NCBI GenBank assembly: GCA_947626655.1
Contig: CANQTA010000007.1
Coordinates: 1-40,932, forward strand
Direction of reading: 5' to 3'
Length of the DNA stretch: 40,932 nt
DNA from: an uncultured Bacilli bacterium
GTDB lineage: Bacteria; Bacillota_I; Bacilli_A; RF39; UBA660
The notes beneath the pieces were generated by a model, which saw only the letters and a list, made by a program, of their open reading frames with translations, was not told where the DNA came from and did not search any database. Positions within the stretch are counted from its first letter, which is position 1, and each line of letters begins with the position of its first letter. Shown here one piece after another: positions 33,022 through 40,932 of this stretch. The position numbers were made by a program, and so were the translations under genes.

Positions 33022-33957
33022 ATGGCTAAAAAAAATACAAAGGTTGAATTAGAAAATATTGAATTAAAACCACAAGTTTTAGGTAAAGTTTATAAAAAGA
33101 AAAGTAATATGGGACGAGTAGTATTTATTTTTATTGTATTTCTGTTAGTAATTTATTATATTAATGATATTAGTGTCTTTATTAATAATTTATTAGGTAA
33201 GAATACAGCCAATACTATCTTAGGGGGAACAACTGGTAATAATAAAGATAAAGATAAAGAACCAATACCGGATAATAAAGAAATAGTATATAATGTTTTT
33301 AGTGAAGGATTAGTAATTAATGAAGCTGGATTAACAATCAATAATTTTAAAATTATTAATAGTGTCTTAACATTTGATGCAAATAATAATACTAGTGGTA
33401 AGATTGATTTAAGTAATCAGAAATATTATTTAGAAACTTATAATCAAGATAAGACATTATTAGAAAGATTTAAAGTTGATTTTAATTTAATCAATGCTAA
33501 TTCCAAAGTTAGTTTTGCCTTTGATTTAGCTAATGAGATTTATTATGTTGTTCTTGTGCAAAAAACAAATGATGATTATGAAGCTATCGAGTTACCAATA
33601 GATGCTGATACTGGTTTTGCCACTTTGACATGTACTAAAGGTTTAGAAACTATAGTTTATAATTTTACTACAGAAGGTTTAAGAGAAGTAAGAGATACTA
33701 TTCAAAATAATAATGTTAGTGATCCTGATTATTATGTAGGTTATACTAATTATCAAACAAAAGTAAATAATTATAGTAGTGAAGAGGGAGTTATTGCTAC
33801 TTTTAATGGTTCTTTAAATGGTTATACAGCAATAATAACTCTTGATTTAGCTAATGTTAATATGGATAAAATAGATGCTAAATATTATTTTAATTATAAA
33901 GAAGAGGCTAAAGTAGTTAATTTTGAAATGACAACTTATGGATTTAAATGTTCATAG
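33022..33957 (+). CDS. Membrane-anchored exported protein of unknown function
   Basis: I do not recognise a family. The 311-aa protein has a basic cytoplasmic N-terminus of about 30 residues, one membrane helix (about 31-49, VVFIFIVFLLVIYYI), a Gly/Asn/Lys linker, and an outside beta-rich region of about 230 residues that seems to contain two similar-length domains (about 92-195 and 200-311). One cysteine sits at residue 213 or close to it and one near the C-terminus, leaving a disulfide possible. AAGGGTGA lies 5 bases before ATG 33022; the upstream in-frame GTG is within that site. It is the first gene of an operon with scpA and scpB. Confidence 0.72.
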   Translation: MAKKNTKVELENIELKPQVLGKVYKKKSNMGRVVFIFIVFLLVIYYINDISVFINNLLGKNTANTILGGTTGNNKDKDKEPIPDNKEIVYNVFSEGLVINEAGLTINNFKIINSVLTFDANNNTSGKIDLSNQKYYLETYNQDKTLLERFKVDFNLINANSKVSFAFDLANEIYYVVLVQKTNDDYEAIELPIDADTGFATLTCTKGLETIVYNFTTEGLREVRDTIQNNNVSDPDYYVGYTNYQTKVNNYSSEEGVIATFNGSLNGYTAIITLDLANVNMDKIDAKYYFNYKEEAKVVNFEMTTYGFKCS

Positions 33958-33969
33958 ACAGGGGGATAA

Positions 33970-34689
33970 ATGAATTTACAATTAGAAGATTTTGAGGGGC
34001 CTTTTGACCTTCTCTTGCATTTGGTACGGATATCGAAAGTTGATATTTATAAGGTTAATATAAGAGCAATCATTGATCAATATATTAATTTTATTAATAG
34101 TATTGATAAATATGATATTGATAAGAGTAGTGAATATTTGGTTTTAGCAAGCGAGCTTATTCATTTAAAAAGCCGTATGTTAATTAAAAAAGATGATGAA
34201 GTAGTCGAAAATGAAGAAGAATTTGCTTTTAAAAATGAAGAAGATTTACGAAATAAATTAATATTATATGAACAATATCAAAATATAACAGCAGCTTTTA
34301 AGTCTTTAGAAGAAAATAGATTGGATTATTATACTAAAATTCCCGAAAATTTAGCCAATTATTTAGAAAATGAAAAAAAATTTAATACACAAATATCTAT
34401 AGATGAATTATTAAATGCTTTTTTAGAATTGCAAAGAAGAATTGATTTTAAAAAACCAGAGATTACTAAAATCGCTAAAAAAGAATATAGTGTTAAAGAT
34501 AAAATTAAAGAAATACGAGATATTTTAAGAAACAAAAAGCGAATTGAATTTATAGAATTGTTTGATGTTTTAACCAAAGAAAATATTGTTGTCACATTTT
34601 TATCGCTTTTAGATATGACTAAAAATAAAGAAATTACTTTAAAGCAAGATAAGATATTTAGTACAATAGTAATAGAAAGTGTTGGGTAG
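33970..34689 (+). CDS. scpA: Segregation and condensation protein A
   Basis: ScpA is the kleisin that bridges the SMC dimer in the bacterial condensin complex. The N-terminus LEDFEGPFDLLLHLVRISKVDIY is the family signature (N-terminal helical domain binding the SMC neck); YLVLASELIHLKSRMLI follows, and the C-terminal winged helix that contacts the SMC head spans about residues 160-239 (FIELFDVLTKENIVVTFLSLLDMTK). At 239 aa it is of ordinary length. AGGGGGATAA precedes the ATG. It is 12 bases after the exported unknown and 2 bases before scpB, its complex partner. Confidence 0.95.
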   Translation: MNLQLEDFEGPFDLLLHLVRISKVDIYKVNIRAIIDQYINFINSIDKYDIDKSSEYLVLASELIHLKSRMLIKKDDEVVENEEEFAFKNEEDLRNKLILYEQYQNITAAFKSLEENRLDYYTKIPENLANYLENEKKFNTQISIDELLNAFLELQRRIDFKKPEITKIAKKEYSVKDKIKEIRDILRNKKRIEFIELFDVLTKENIVVTFLSLLDMTKNKEITLKQDKIFSTIVIESVG

Positions 34690-34691
34690 TT

Positions 34692-35252
34692 ATGAATTTA
34701 TTAGGAGTTTTGGAAGGTTTATTATTTGTAGTGGGTGATGAAGGGGTAACTATTGAAGATATATGTAATACTTTAAATATAAATCAGAAAAAAGCCCAAG
34801 AATTATTGCAAATGCTTAAGAAAGAGTATGAACGTGCTGAAAGAGGGTTAAGAGTTAGTTTTTTAGGTGAAACTTTTAAATTAACAACTAAAAAAGAACA
34901 TAAAGAGTTTTACCAAAAATTAATTAAAGAAAAGGAAGAAATATTATCACAAAGTCAATTAGAAGTATTAGCTATAATAGCCTATAATGAACCAATAACG
35001 AGAATTGAAATTGATGAAATAAGAGGAATAAGTAGTTCTTATATAATTAAAAAATTGTTAAGTAAAGATTTGATTAAAGTAGTTGGAAAAAGTGATTTAC
35101 CAGGAAAACCTAATATGTATCGTACAACTCGTGAATTTTTAGATTGTTTTGGTTTATCTTCTTTAAATGATTTACCTGAGATAATTATCAAAAATGCAGA
35201 GGAAAAACAAGAATTATTTAAAAAAAAGGAAGATATTGAAGAACTATTGTAG
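34692..35252 (+). CDS. scpB: Segregation and condensation protein B
   Basis: ScpB forms a dimer that binds the middle of ScpA in the SMC complex. The protein has two winged-helix domains: an N-terminal one (about residues 1-85, with LEGLLFVVGDEGVTIEDI) and a C-terminal one (about 86-165, with LSQSQLEVLAIIAYNEPITR, IDEIRGISSSYIIKKLL and GLSSLNDLPE). The Y-N-x-P-I-T segment is diagnostic. Length 186 aa is typical. It starts 2 bases after scpA. The last bases of the gene double as the -35 element (TTGTAG) of the tRNA-Leu promoter. Confidence 0.95.
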   Translation: MNLLGVLEGLLFVVGDEGVTIEDICNTLNINQKKAQELLQMLKKEYERAERGLRVSFLGETFKLTTKKEHKEFYQKLIKEKEEILSQSQLEVLAIIAYNEPITRIEIDEIRGISSSYIIKKLLSKDLIKVVGKSDLPGKPNMYRTTREFLDCFGLSSLNDLPEIIIKNAEEKQELFKKKEDIEELL

Positions 35253-35275
35253 TACAATTTAGTTTATGCTATAAT
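35247..35275 (+). promoter_or_regulatory. Promoter of tRNA-Leu
   Basis: TTGTAG (35247-35252), 17 bp, TGC-TATAAT (-10 at 35270-35275), 10 bases before the mature tRNA. Confidence 0.8.
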
Positions 35276-35285
35276 ATTCTTATAT

Positions 35286-35372
35286 GCCGATGTGTCGGAA
35301 TTGGTAGACGAGACAGACTCAAAATCTGTTATCTGTAAAGGTGTGTGGGTTCGAGTCCCACCATCGGCACCA
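35286..35372 (+). tRNA. tRNA-Leu (anticodon CAA)
   Basis: An 87-base tRNA with encoded CCA. The acceptor stem is GCCGATG (35286-35292) with CATCGGC (35362-35368), discriminator A35369 and CCA at 35370-35372. The anticodon stem ACAGA/TCTGT (35313-35317, 35325-35329) holds the loop CTCAAAA with anticodon CAA at 35320-35322, reading TTG. The long variable arm (about 35330-35344) is the class II form expected of leucine tRNAs. The T arm is GTGGG-TTCGAGT-CCCAC. The gene has its own promoter and terminator and appears intact; the mobile element starts beyond its terminator. Confidence 0.95.
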
Positions 35373-35412
35373 TTGGGAAATCTGTTCGAACTATTCGAAC
35401 TTTTGATATAGG

Positions 35413-35436
35413 AATCAATCGAAAGATTGGTTTTTT
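35413..35436 (+). terminator. Terminator of tRNA-Leu
   Basis: AATCAATC (35413-35420) pairs with GATTGGTT (35425-35432) around a GAAA tetraloop, then T's to 35436. Between the tRNA and this hairpin, TTCGAAC occurs twice (35385-35391 and 35394-35400). Confidence 0.85.
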
Positions 35437-35476
35437 CTTTTGTTAGAAAAAATCATAGTCGGAAAGGTTGGTGTCT

Positions 35477-35752
35477 ATGGTAAATGTAATCAAAAAAGAA
35501 ATTGATATGGAAGAATCTTTAAAGAAAAGAATTGAAATTATTTGTGATTTTTGTAATACTACTCCAACATTTATTAATGGTAGTATTCGTAAAATTGATA
35601 AAACTAATCTCTCATACATTGAACCACATAGAATTATTGTCAAAAATAATCTGTTTCTTGCATTTAATTACTCGAATGAAATTTATATCAATAACTTAAG
35701 TAAAAAGATTAAAATATCAGAACTTGAAAACTATATTAAGACTATGAACTAA
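35477..35752 (+). CDS. Small protein of unknown function, first gene of the mobile element
   Basis: A 91-aa protein with no match I recognise. It has a charged helical N-terminus (residues 1-20), a single CxxC (ICDFC) near residues 22-26, and a strand-rich second half (HRIIVKNNLFLAFNYSNEIYINNL). It is not hydrophobic and has no signal peptide. GGAAAGG lies 9 bases before ATG 35477; a GTG at 35471 is too close to that site. Its stop codon lies on the 5' strand of a 12-bp helix that can compete with the terminator before the recombinase, so its translation may control recombinase expression. Small genes in this position sometimes code for excision factors; that is only a suggestion. Confidence 0.6.
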   Translation: MVNVIKKEIDMEESLKKRIEIICDFCNTTPTFINGSIRKIDKTNLSYIEPHRIIVKNNLFLAFNYSNEIYINNLSKKIKISELENYIKTMN

Positions 35753-35874
35753 TACTTTATCCCGCGAACAAGACATAGACAAAATAAAAATTTTGTTGTA
35801 TTATGTAAGTGATTTAAAAAGACTTACCGAGAAGTAAAAGTATTAGTTAGCAGTACCTTTACTTCTCTTTTTTT
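35747..35874 (+). promoter_or_regulatory. Candidate attenuator leader of the serine recombinase gene
   Basis: AACTAATACTTT (35747-35758) is the exact complement of AAAGTATTAGTT (35837-35848). This closing helix encloses two hairpins, ACAAAAT/ATTTTGT (35779-35785, 35790-35796) and GTAAGT/ACTTAC (35805-35810, 35822-35827), giving a three-way junction. The 3' strand of the closing helix overlaps the 5' arm of the terminator at 35829-35874, so the two folds exclude each other. The 5' strand covers the stop codon of the 91-aa gene (35750-35752). Confidence 0.6.
35829..35874 (+). terminator. Terminator between the 91-aa gene and the recombinase
   Basis: GAGAAGTAAAAGTA (35829-35842) pairs with TACCTTTACTTCTC (35854-35867), 14 positions with one mismatch, followed by seven T's. 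Transcription from upstream must pass this to reach the recombinase. Confidence 0.88.
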
Positions 35875-35896
35875 GAAAATAAGAAAAAGGAGATGA

Positions 35897-37869
<1,973 letters not shown>

Positions 37870-37881
37870 ACACTTTATGGA

Positions 37882-38019
37882 GTTTTGTTTTATTACGAAG
37901 TTTTAAAACAATATGGAATAAAGTAAAACGGATTCTAAGGTGTCCTTAGCCCACGAGGTTATTTTGATGCCTGTGTCAAAATACCTAGGGGGTTACATAT
38001 TTTGACGATGCCAAAATAT
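37882..38019 (+). other. Candidate origin of transfer (oriT), hairpin cluster upstream of the relaxase
   Basis: This 187-base gene-free stretch (37862-38048) is unusually rich in inverted repeats. GTTTTGTTTTATT (37882-37894) nearly complements AATAAAGTAAAAC (37917-37929). CTAAGG-TGT-CCTTAG lies at 37935-37949. TATTTTGA/TCAAAATA (37960-37967, 37976-37983) has the loop TGCCTGTG, and ATATTTTG/CAAAATAT (37997-38004, 38012-38019) has the loop ACGATGC. MobV-family relaxases normally nick in a hairpin just upstream of their own gene. The nick site is not identified. Confidence 0.5.
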
Positions 38020-38048
38020 AGTCTAAAGAAAGGAGCGTAATTTATAAT

Positions 38049-39428
38049 ATGGAACTTGCCTATTCACTACATTTGGGTAGTGATAAAAATAAGAAGAATG
38101 TATCAAGAGCAACAGCAAAAGCTAATGCTAGTGGAACAACATCTTTATCAAATAATGCAATACAAAATGCTCAAGGATTATCAAGAGTTGATAAACACAA
38201 TTATAGAAAATATGATAACAATCAAGAAAATATTGAGATTATAAGAGGTACTTCTTCTTTATTTGATGATGTTAAAAGATTATATAAAAATGAATTTGAA
38301 GAAGCAAGACTTGAATATAATGCTAGACAAACAAGAGATAATAGAAAAATAAATGATTATTTTACTCATATAAGTAATAGTTCGAAAAGCGATCTTGCTT
38401 GTGAAATAATCATTGAACTTGGAAAAAAGAAATATTGGGATACTAAAGATATGGAATTTAAAAAGCGAATGACAAATGTTTTTAAAGAACAAGTTAATGA
38501 TTTAGAAATACTTGTTCCTAATTTTAAAATAGCCAGTGCAATTATTCATTATGATGAAACGAGTCCACATCTTCATATTGTTGGTGTACCTGTTAAAATT
38601 GGTGGTAAAAATGGTATGAAAAAACAAGTTGGAAAAACTGAAGTATTTACAAAAGAATCGCTTCGCAAATTGCAAGATAAAATGAGAATTTTATGTATTG
38701 AAGAATTTAATAAAGAATATGGCTTAAATGATAAATTAAAAATGAAAAAGAAAGGTAGAAATAAAGATTATTATATATCTGAAATGGATAATTATGAAGA
38801 AATGCAAGAACAACTAGAACGAAATCAAGAAAAGTTAGAAATAGCAAGTAAAAAAGCTATAGAACTTGATAATTCTTCGAAAGAAGTAAAAGATATTATA
38901 AACGACTTAAAAACTACTTTAACATCTAAAGATAAGTATGTATTAAAACAAGAAGATAAAGATAGGTTAGTATCTTACATTGATTCAGTTAGTAAAACAA
39001 ATGAAGAATTTAAACAAATTCAAACTTTATCAGTTACTTTAAGTAATGTTGATGATGAATTAAAAGAAAATCGTGAAAAGATTAAATTACTAACTGAAAA
39101 CAATAAAGCACTTTCTTTAAGAGTTGAAACACTTACTAAAAATGTTAAAACTAAAGATAAAGCGATAGATGAATTAAAAGAAGAGAACTATTCTTTAAAA
39201 TCTAGTATTGAACATTTGATAAATAAATTTACTAATCTAATTAAACTTATTAAAAATAAGATATTCTCTAAAAAGGATACAAGAGAAAAATATATGGAGT
39301 TTTCAAGAGATTTATATACTCATGGTGTTATTGATGACAACGAGATAACCGATATTAAAGATAATTATGATTATTGTCAAAATCGTGATAATGGTAAAGA
39401 TAAAGATGATTTTGAGATAGAAATTTAA
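38049..39428 (+). CDS. MobV/Pre family relaxase
   Basis: A 459-aa plasmid mobilisation/recombination-type protein that would nick oriT and lead the strand during transfer. The N-terminal relaxase domain (about 1-230) has the HNxR motif at His50-Asn51-Tyr52-Arg53; by comparison with MobM of pMV158 (His22 in HNER) His50 is the probable nucleophile. The metal-binding motif HYDETSPHLHIVG has His167, Glu170, His174 and His176. The C-terminal half is a long coiled coil (about 255-390) with a charged tail. AGGAG lies 13 bases before the ATG, a rather long spacing. It follows the candidate oriT. No transfer-channel genes are nearby. Confidence 0.92.
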   Translation: MELAYSLHLGSDKNKKNVSRATAKANASGTTSLSNNAIQNAQGLSRVDKHNYRKYDNNQENIEIIRGTSSLFDDVKRLYKNEFEEARLEYNARQTRDNRKINDYFTHISNSSKSDLACEIIIELGKKKYWDTKDMEFKKRMTNVFKEQVNDLEILVPNFKIASAIIHYDETSPHLHIVGVPVKIGGKNGMKKQVGKTEVFTKESLRKLQDKMRILCIEEFNKEYGLNDKLKMKKKGRNKDYYISEMDNYEEMQEQLERNQEKLEIASKKAIELDNSSKEVKDIINDLKTTLTSKDKYVLKQEDKDRLVSYIDSVSKTNEEFKQIQTLSVTLSNVDDELKENREKIKLLTENNKALSLRVETLTKNVKTKDKAIDELKEENYSLKSSIEHLINKFTNLIKLIKNKIFSKKDTREKYMEFSRDLYTHGVIDDNEITDIKDNYDYCQNRDNGKDKDDFEIEI

Positions 39429-39483
39429 TAAATTATAGAAAAAAATGAGAAAATATGTTAATATATGTGTAGGAGGTATTTTT

Positions 39484-39750
39484 ATGCAATATTCTGATGA
39501 ATTTAAGCAAAAAGTTTTATCTACATTAGGCGATAGTGAAGAAATGAGACAAAGACTTGATCAAGGCCAAGAAATAGTTGGTAGATATCTTGATGATGCT
39601 AGATATACTGGCGTATCCTCAAAAGAGATCGTTGAAGCTTGTGAATCTATGAATTTTCAAGGAATATATAAAAAAGCAAAAAGGCAATTAGCTTTAGAAA
39701 GTTTGTATGGTGAATGGGTCGAAATGTATCAAAGTCAAATGCACAGATAA
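39484..39750 (+). CDS. Small helical protein of unknown function in the mobile element
   Basis: An 88-aa soluble protein that I do not recognise. It appears entirely helical (SDEFKQKVLSTLGDSEEMRQ, IVGRYLDDARY, SKEIVEACESM, KKAKRQLALESLYGEWVEMY). AGGAGG (39471-39476) lies 7 bases before ATG 39484, a strong ribosome binding site that decides the start over an ATG at 39445. It sits 55 bases after the relaxase gene and is followed by a good terminator at 39765, so it may be the last gene of the element. Accessory mobilisation or copy control roles are possible; none is shown. Confidence 0.68.
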   Translation: MQYSDEFKQKVLSTLGDSEEMRQRLDQGQEIVGRYLDDARYTGVSSKEIVEACESMNFQGIYKKAKRQLALESLYGEWVEMYQSQMHR

Positions 39751-39764
39751 AAAAGGCTTAACAG

Positions 39765-39791
39765 GTAGCAAATAATTATTGCTACTTTTTT
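39765..39791 (+). terminator. Terminator after the 88-aa gene
   Basis: GTAGCAA (39765-39771) pairs with TTGCTAC (39779-39785), then six T's. Confidence 0.85.
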
Positions 39792-39807
39792 CTTTTTCTG
39801 GTAAAAT
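39779..39807 (+). promoter_or_regulatory. Promoter reading into the 39814-39930 structured region
   Basis: TTGCTA (39779-39784, which is also the 3' arm of the terminator), 17 bp, TGG-TAAAAT (-10 at 39802-39807). Confidence 0.6.
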
Positions 39808-39813
39808 ATATTT

Positions 39814-39930
39814 AAAGATTGATTCAATCGTAATTTCTTGGTAAAAGTTGTAGATAACTTTCTCAACCGCACCAGATAAATACCAAACTCGGACTTTTTA
39901 AATTATTTGATAAGTTCGAGTTTTATTATT
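39814..39930 (+). ncRNA. Candidate small structured RNA or leader
   Basis: No ORF is present between 39751 and 39975. From the promoter at 39779 transcription would begin near 39814 and meet a terminator at 39886-39922 (AACTCGGACTT with AAGTTCGAGTT, 11 bp with one G-U, tail TTTTATTATT). Inside, TTGGTA (39838-39843) pairs with TACCAA (39881-39886), enclosing AAAGTT/AACTTT (39844-39849, 39856-39861). The closing helix abuts the terminator arm. I do not recognise a known RNA family. Confidence 0.45.
39886..39926 (+). terminator. Terminator of the candidate small RNA
   Basis: AACTCGGACTT (39886-39896) and AAGTTCGAGTT (39912-39922), followed by TTTTATT. Confidence 0.7.
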
Positions 39931-39940
39931 CAATAATTTA

Positions 39941-39949
39941 TGATAAAAT
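39941..39949 (+). promoter_or_regulatory. Extended -10 of the KilA-N gene
   Basis: TGATAAAAT, 26 bases before the start codon at 39976; no clear -35. Confidence 0.4.
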
Positions 39950-39975
39950 AATCTTAGAAATTGAGGGGGAAAAAT

Positions 39976-40836
39976 ATGAATAAAGAAATAATAAAATCAG
40001 AAATTAATGTGAATAATAATAAAATTAATGTAATAAGAATAGGAAATAAAGAATATATTTCTCTTACAGATTTGGCTAGATATGCTAATCCTGAGGAACC
40101 AAAAATTCCAATTCAAACTTGGATGAGAAATAGAGATGTTATTGCCTATTTAGGATTGTGGGAAAGATTACACAATGAAAATTTCAAAGGTGTCGAATTT
40201 ACGACCTTTGAATCTTCCGCGGGTAAAAATAGTTTTTATATGTCGCCTCAAAAATGGATTAAAGAAACCAACGCAATAGGAATAATATCTAAATCAGGTA
40301 ATAATGGAGGAACTTATGCTTGCAGTGATATAGCTTTAGAATTTGCAAGTTGGCTATCTCCAGAATTTAAATTGTATGTTATCCAAGAATTTGAAAGATT
40401 AAAAAAGAATGAAGCATATCAATATAAAGTTGATTGGACAGCTAGTAGAATGCTTGCTAAATCTAATTATCATATTCATACTGATTCAATTAAAGAAAAT
40501 ATTATTCCTAAATTAACTGAAAAACAAAAACAATATGTGTATGCTGAAGAAGCTGACGTTTTAAATGTCGCTTTATTTGGGATGACTGCAAAAGAATGGC
40601 GAGATAAAAATCCCAATATTGAAGGAAATATTCGAGATTATACGGATTTAAAACATTTACTTATTTTATGTAATTTAGAAAATACAAATGCTGAACTTAT
40701 TAACGATGGCATACCGCAAAAAGAAAGATTAATAAAGCTTAATAATTCAGCTATCAGGCAAATGAAAATATTAGCAAATGATAAATCTATAAAAGAATTA
40801 GAAGATTTAAATAAAAAAATAATAAGTACTAAATAG
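39976..40836 (+). CDS. KilA-N domain-containing protein
   Basis: A 286-aa soluble protein with an N-terminal KilA-N domain (about residues 12-130): VIRIGNKEYISLTDLARYANPEEPK, IQTWMRNRDVIAYLGLWE, YMSPQKWIKETNAIGIISK and GTYACSDIALEFASWLSPEFKLYVIQEFERLK (quoted in pieces). KilA-N is a DNA-binding domain common in phages, mobile elements and some bacterial genomes. The C-terminal half (about 150-286) is helical and shows AEEADVLNVALFGMTAKEWRDKNP, a segment shared by many such proteins. GAGGGGG (39962-39968) lies 7 bases before ATG 39976, so the upstream TTG is rejected. Whether it belongs to the mobile element or to the host flank is not settled. Confidence 0.85.
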   Translation: MNKEIIKSEINVNNNKINVIRIGNKEYISLTDLARYANPEEPKIPIQTWMRNRDVIAYLGLWERLHNENFKGVEFTTFESSAGKNSFYMSPQKWIKETNAIGIISKSGNNGGTYACSDIALEFASWLSPEFKLYVIQEFERLKKNEAYQYKVDWTASRMLAKSNYHIHTDSIKENIIPKLTEKQKQYVYAEEADVLNVALFGMTAKEWRDKNPNIEGNIRDYTDLKHLLILCNLENTNAELINDGIPQKERLIKLNNSAIRQMKILANDKSIKELEDLNKKIISTK

Positions 40837-40839
40837 CTA

Positions 40840-40884
40840 TGACAATTTAGAAAACACACTTGCATATTGTCAAAAACAATATGC
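40840..40884. repeat. Two mutually exclusive inverted repeats before the last gene
   Basis: GCATATTGT (40862-40870) and ACAATATGC (40876-40884) form a perfect 9-bp hairpin around CAAAA. TGACAAT (40840-40846) and ATTGTCA (40866-40872) form a second inverted repeat that uses the same bases. No T run follows. Confidence 0.55.
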
Positions 40885-40900
40885 CTATAGGGGAATAAAA

Positions 40901-40932
40901 ATGGAATACAAAGAATTTGCAAAATATTATGA
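40901..40932 (+). CDS. Start of a gene cut by the window end (possible class I methyltransferase)
   Basis: ATG 40901 is preceded by AGGGGA at a suitable 6-7 bases, and ten codons are visible: MEYKEFAKYY, with the first two bases of the next codon consistent with Asp. This opening resembles the N-terminus of many Firmicutes class I SAM-dependent methyltransferases (pattern YxxFAxxYD). With so few residues the product is a guess; the presence of a gene start is better supported than its identity. Confidence 0.4.
   Translation, partial: MEYKEFAKYY

Noticed and set aside
35286-35372. tRNA-Leu as the direct integration target with a restored 3' end
   Set aside because: The tRNA with its promoter, CCA and terminator is intact on the left and no copy of its 3' end is found on the right; only GTTCGAGT recurs at 39914, which is too short and is part of a terminator stem.
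38056-38244. 62-aa plus-strand ORF inside the relaxase gene
   Set aside because: It overlaps the N-terminus of the relaxase in another frame, has no separate ribosome binding site, and its sequence shows no family pattern; the relaxase frame has clear motifs.
40638-40922. 94-aa minus-strand ORF opposite the KilA-N gene
   Set aside because: Antisense open frames are common in A+T-rich coding DNA; the plus-strand frame is a recognised domain protein with a good SD. The same applies to the minus-strand ORFs near 8438, 11483, 14373, 16681, 27007, 28922, 33156, 34359, 35039, 35443 and 38280.

Overview
The window is a strongly A+T-rich bacterial chromosome segment read almost entirely on the plus strand. 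It looks like a low-GC Firmicutes/Tenericutes-type organism (an uncultured gut Bacilli, RF39- or Erysipelotrichales-like, would fit; this is inference from gene content and composition). TGA is used as a true stop (for example at 14311-14313 and 24180-24182), so the Mycoplasma code does not apply, and a complete set of peptidoglycan enzymes is present, so this is a walled cell. Promoters are easy to read here: many carry TGN-extended -10 elements, and intrinsic terminators are short A/T hairpins with T runs.

Layout. 1-336: 3' end of an Rpn-type nuclease/transposase. 459-2622: GtrA-like flippase and a large DUF6020-like membrane protein, translationally coupled. 2686-5157: fatty acyl-CoA synthetase and PlsC acyltransferase, probably for use of exogenous fatty acids in lipids. 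5147-7574: murF and ddl. 7635-8225: HD-domain protein. 8492-16489: a dcw cluster (mraZ, rsmH, ftsL, two PASTA class B PBPs, mraY, ftsW). 16558-21588: further envelope genes (secreted CAP protein, a Cys-His-Asp candidate protease/transglutaminase-like protein, lemA, a DUF2207 protein, a SleB-like hydrolase). 21669-26302: rnhC on the minus strand, cvpA, thioredoxin, a small membrane protein, an MBL-fold hydrolase and a FabG-like reductase. 26404-32170: an ABC transporter of FtsX/MacB type with an OmpR-type response regulator, a histidine kinase and a YcxB-like protein. 32282-35252: membrane thioredoxin-like protein, an exported unknown, scpA and scpB. 35286-35372: tRNA-Leu(CAA).

Immediately downstream of the tRNA-Leu terminator lies what looks like a small integrative mobilizable element: a 91-aa unknown protein, a 652-aa large serine recombinase, a hairpin-rich candidate oriT, a MobV/Pre-type relaxase and an 88-aa unknown protein. 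After it come a candidate small structured RNA with its own promoter and terminator, a KilA-N domain protein (element cargo or host, not decided) and the first codons of another gene, possibly a methyltransferase.

The most interesting signals are non-coding. (i) The leader between the 91-aa gene and the recombinase can fold either as a junction closed by a 12-bp helix or as a strong terminator; these share a strand, and the upstream strand of the helix lies on the stop codon of the 91-aa gene. (ii) A perfect 14-bp inverted repeat buries the start codon of the second PBP and leaves its ribosome binding site in the loop. (iii) A near-identical 20-bp motif (tandem TTGACAT) occurs upstream of both mraY and the SleB-like gene. 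(iv) Three GTGG repeats at 10-bp spacing in the mraZ leader look like MraZ operators. (v) TGTAAC-N5-TGTAAC at the ABC transporter promoter looks like an OmpR/WalR-type box. All are read directly from the sequence; their functions are inference.
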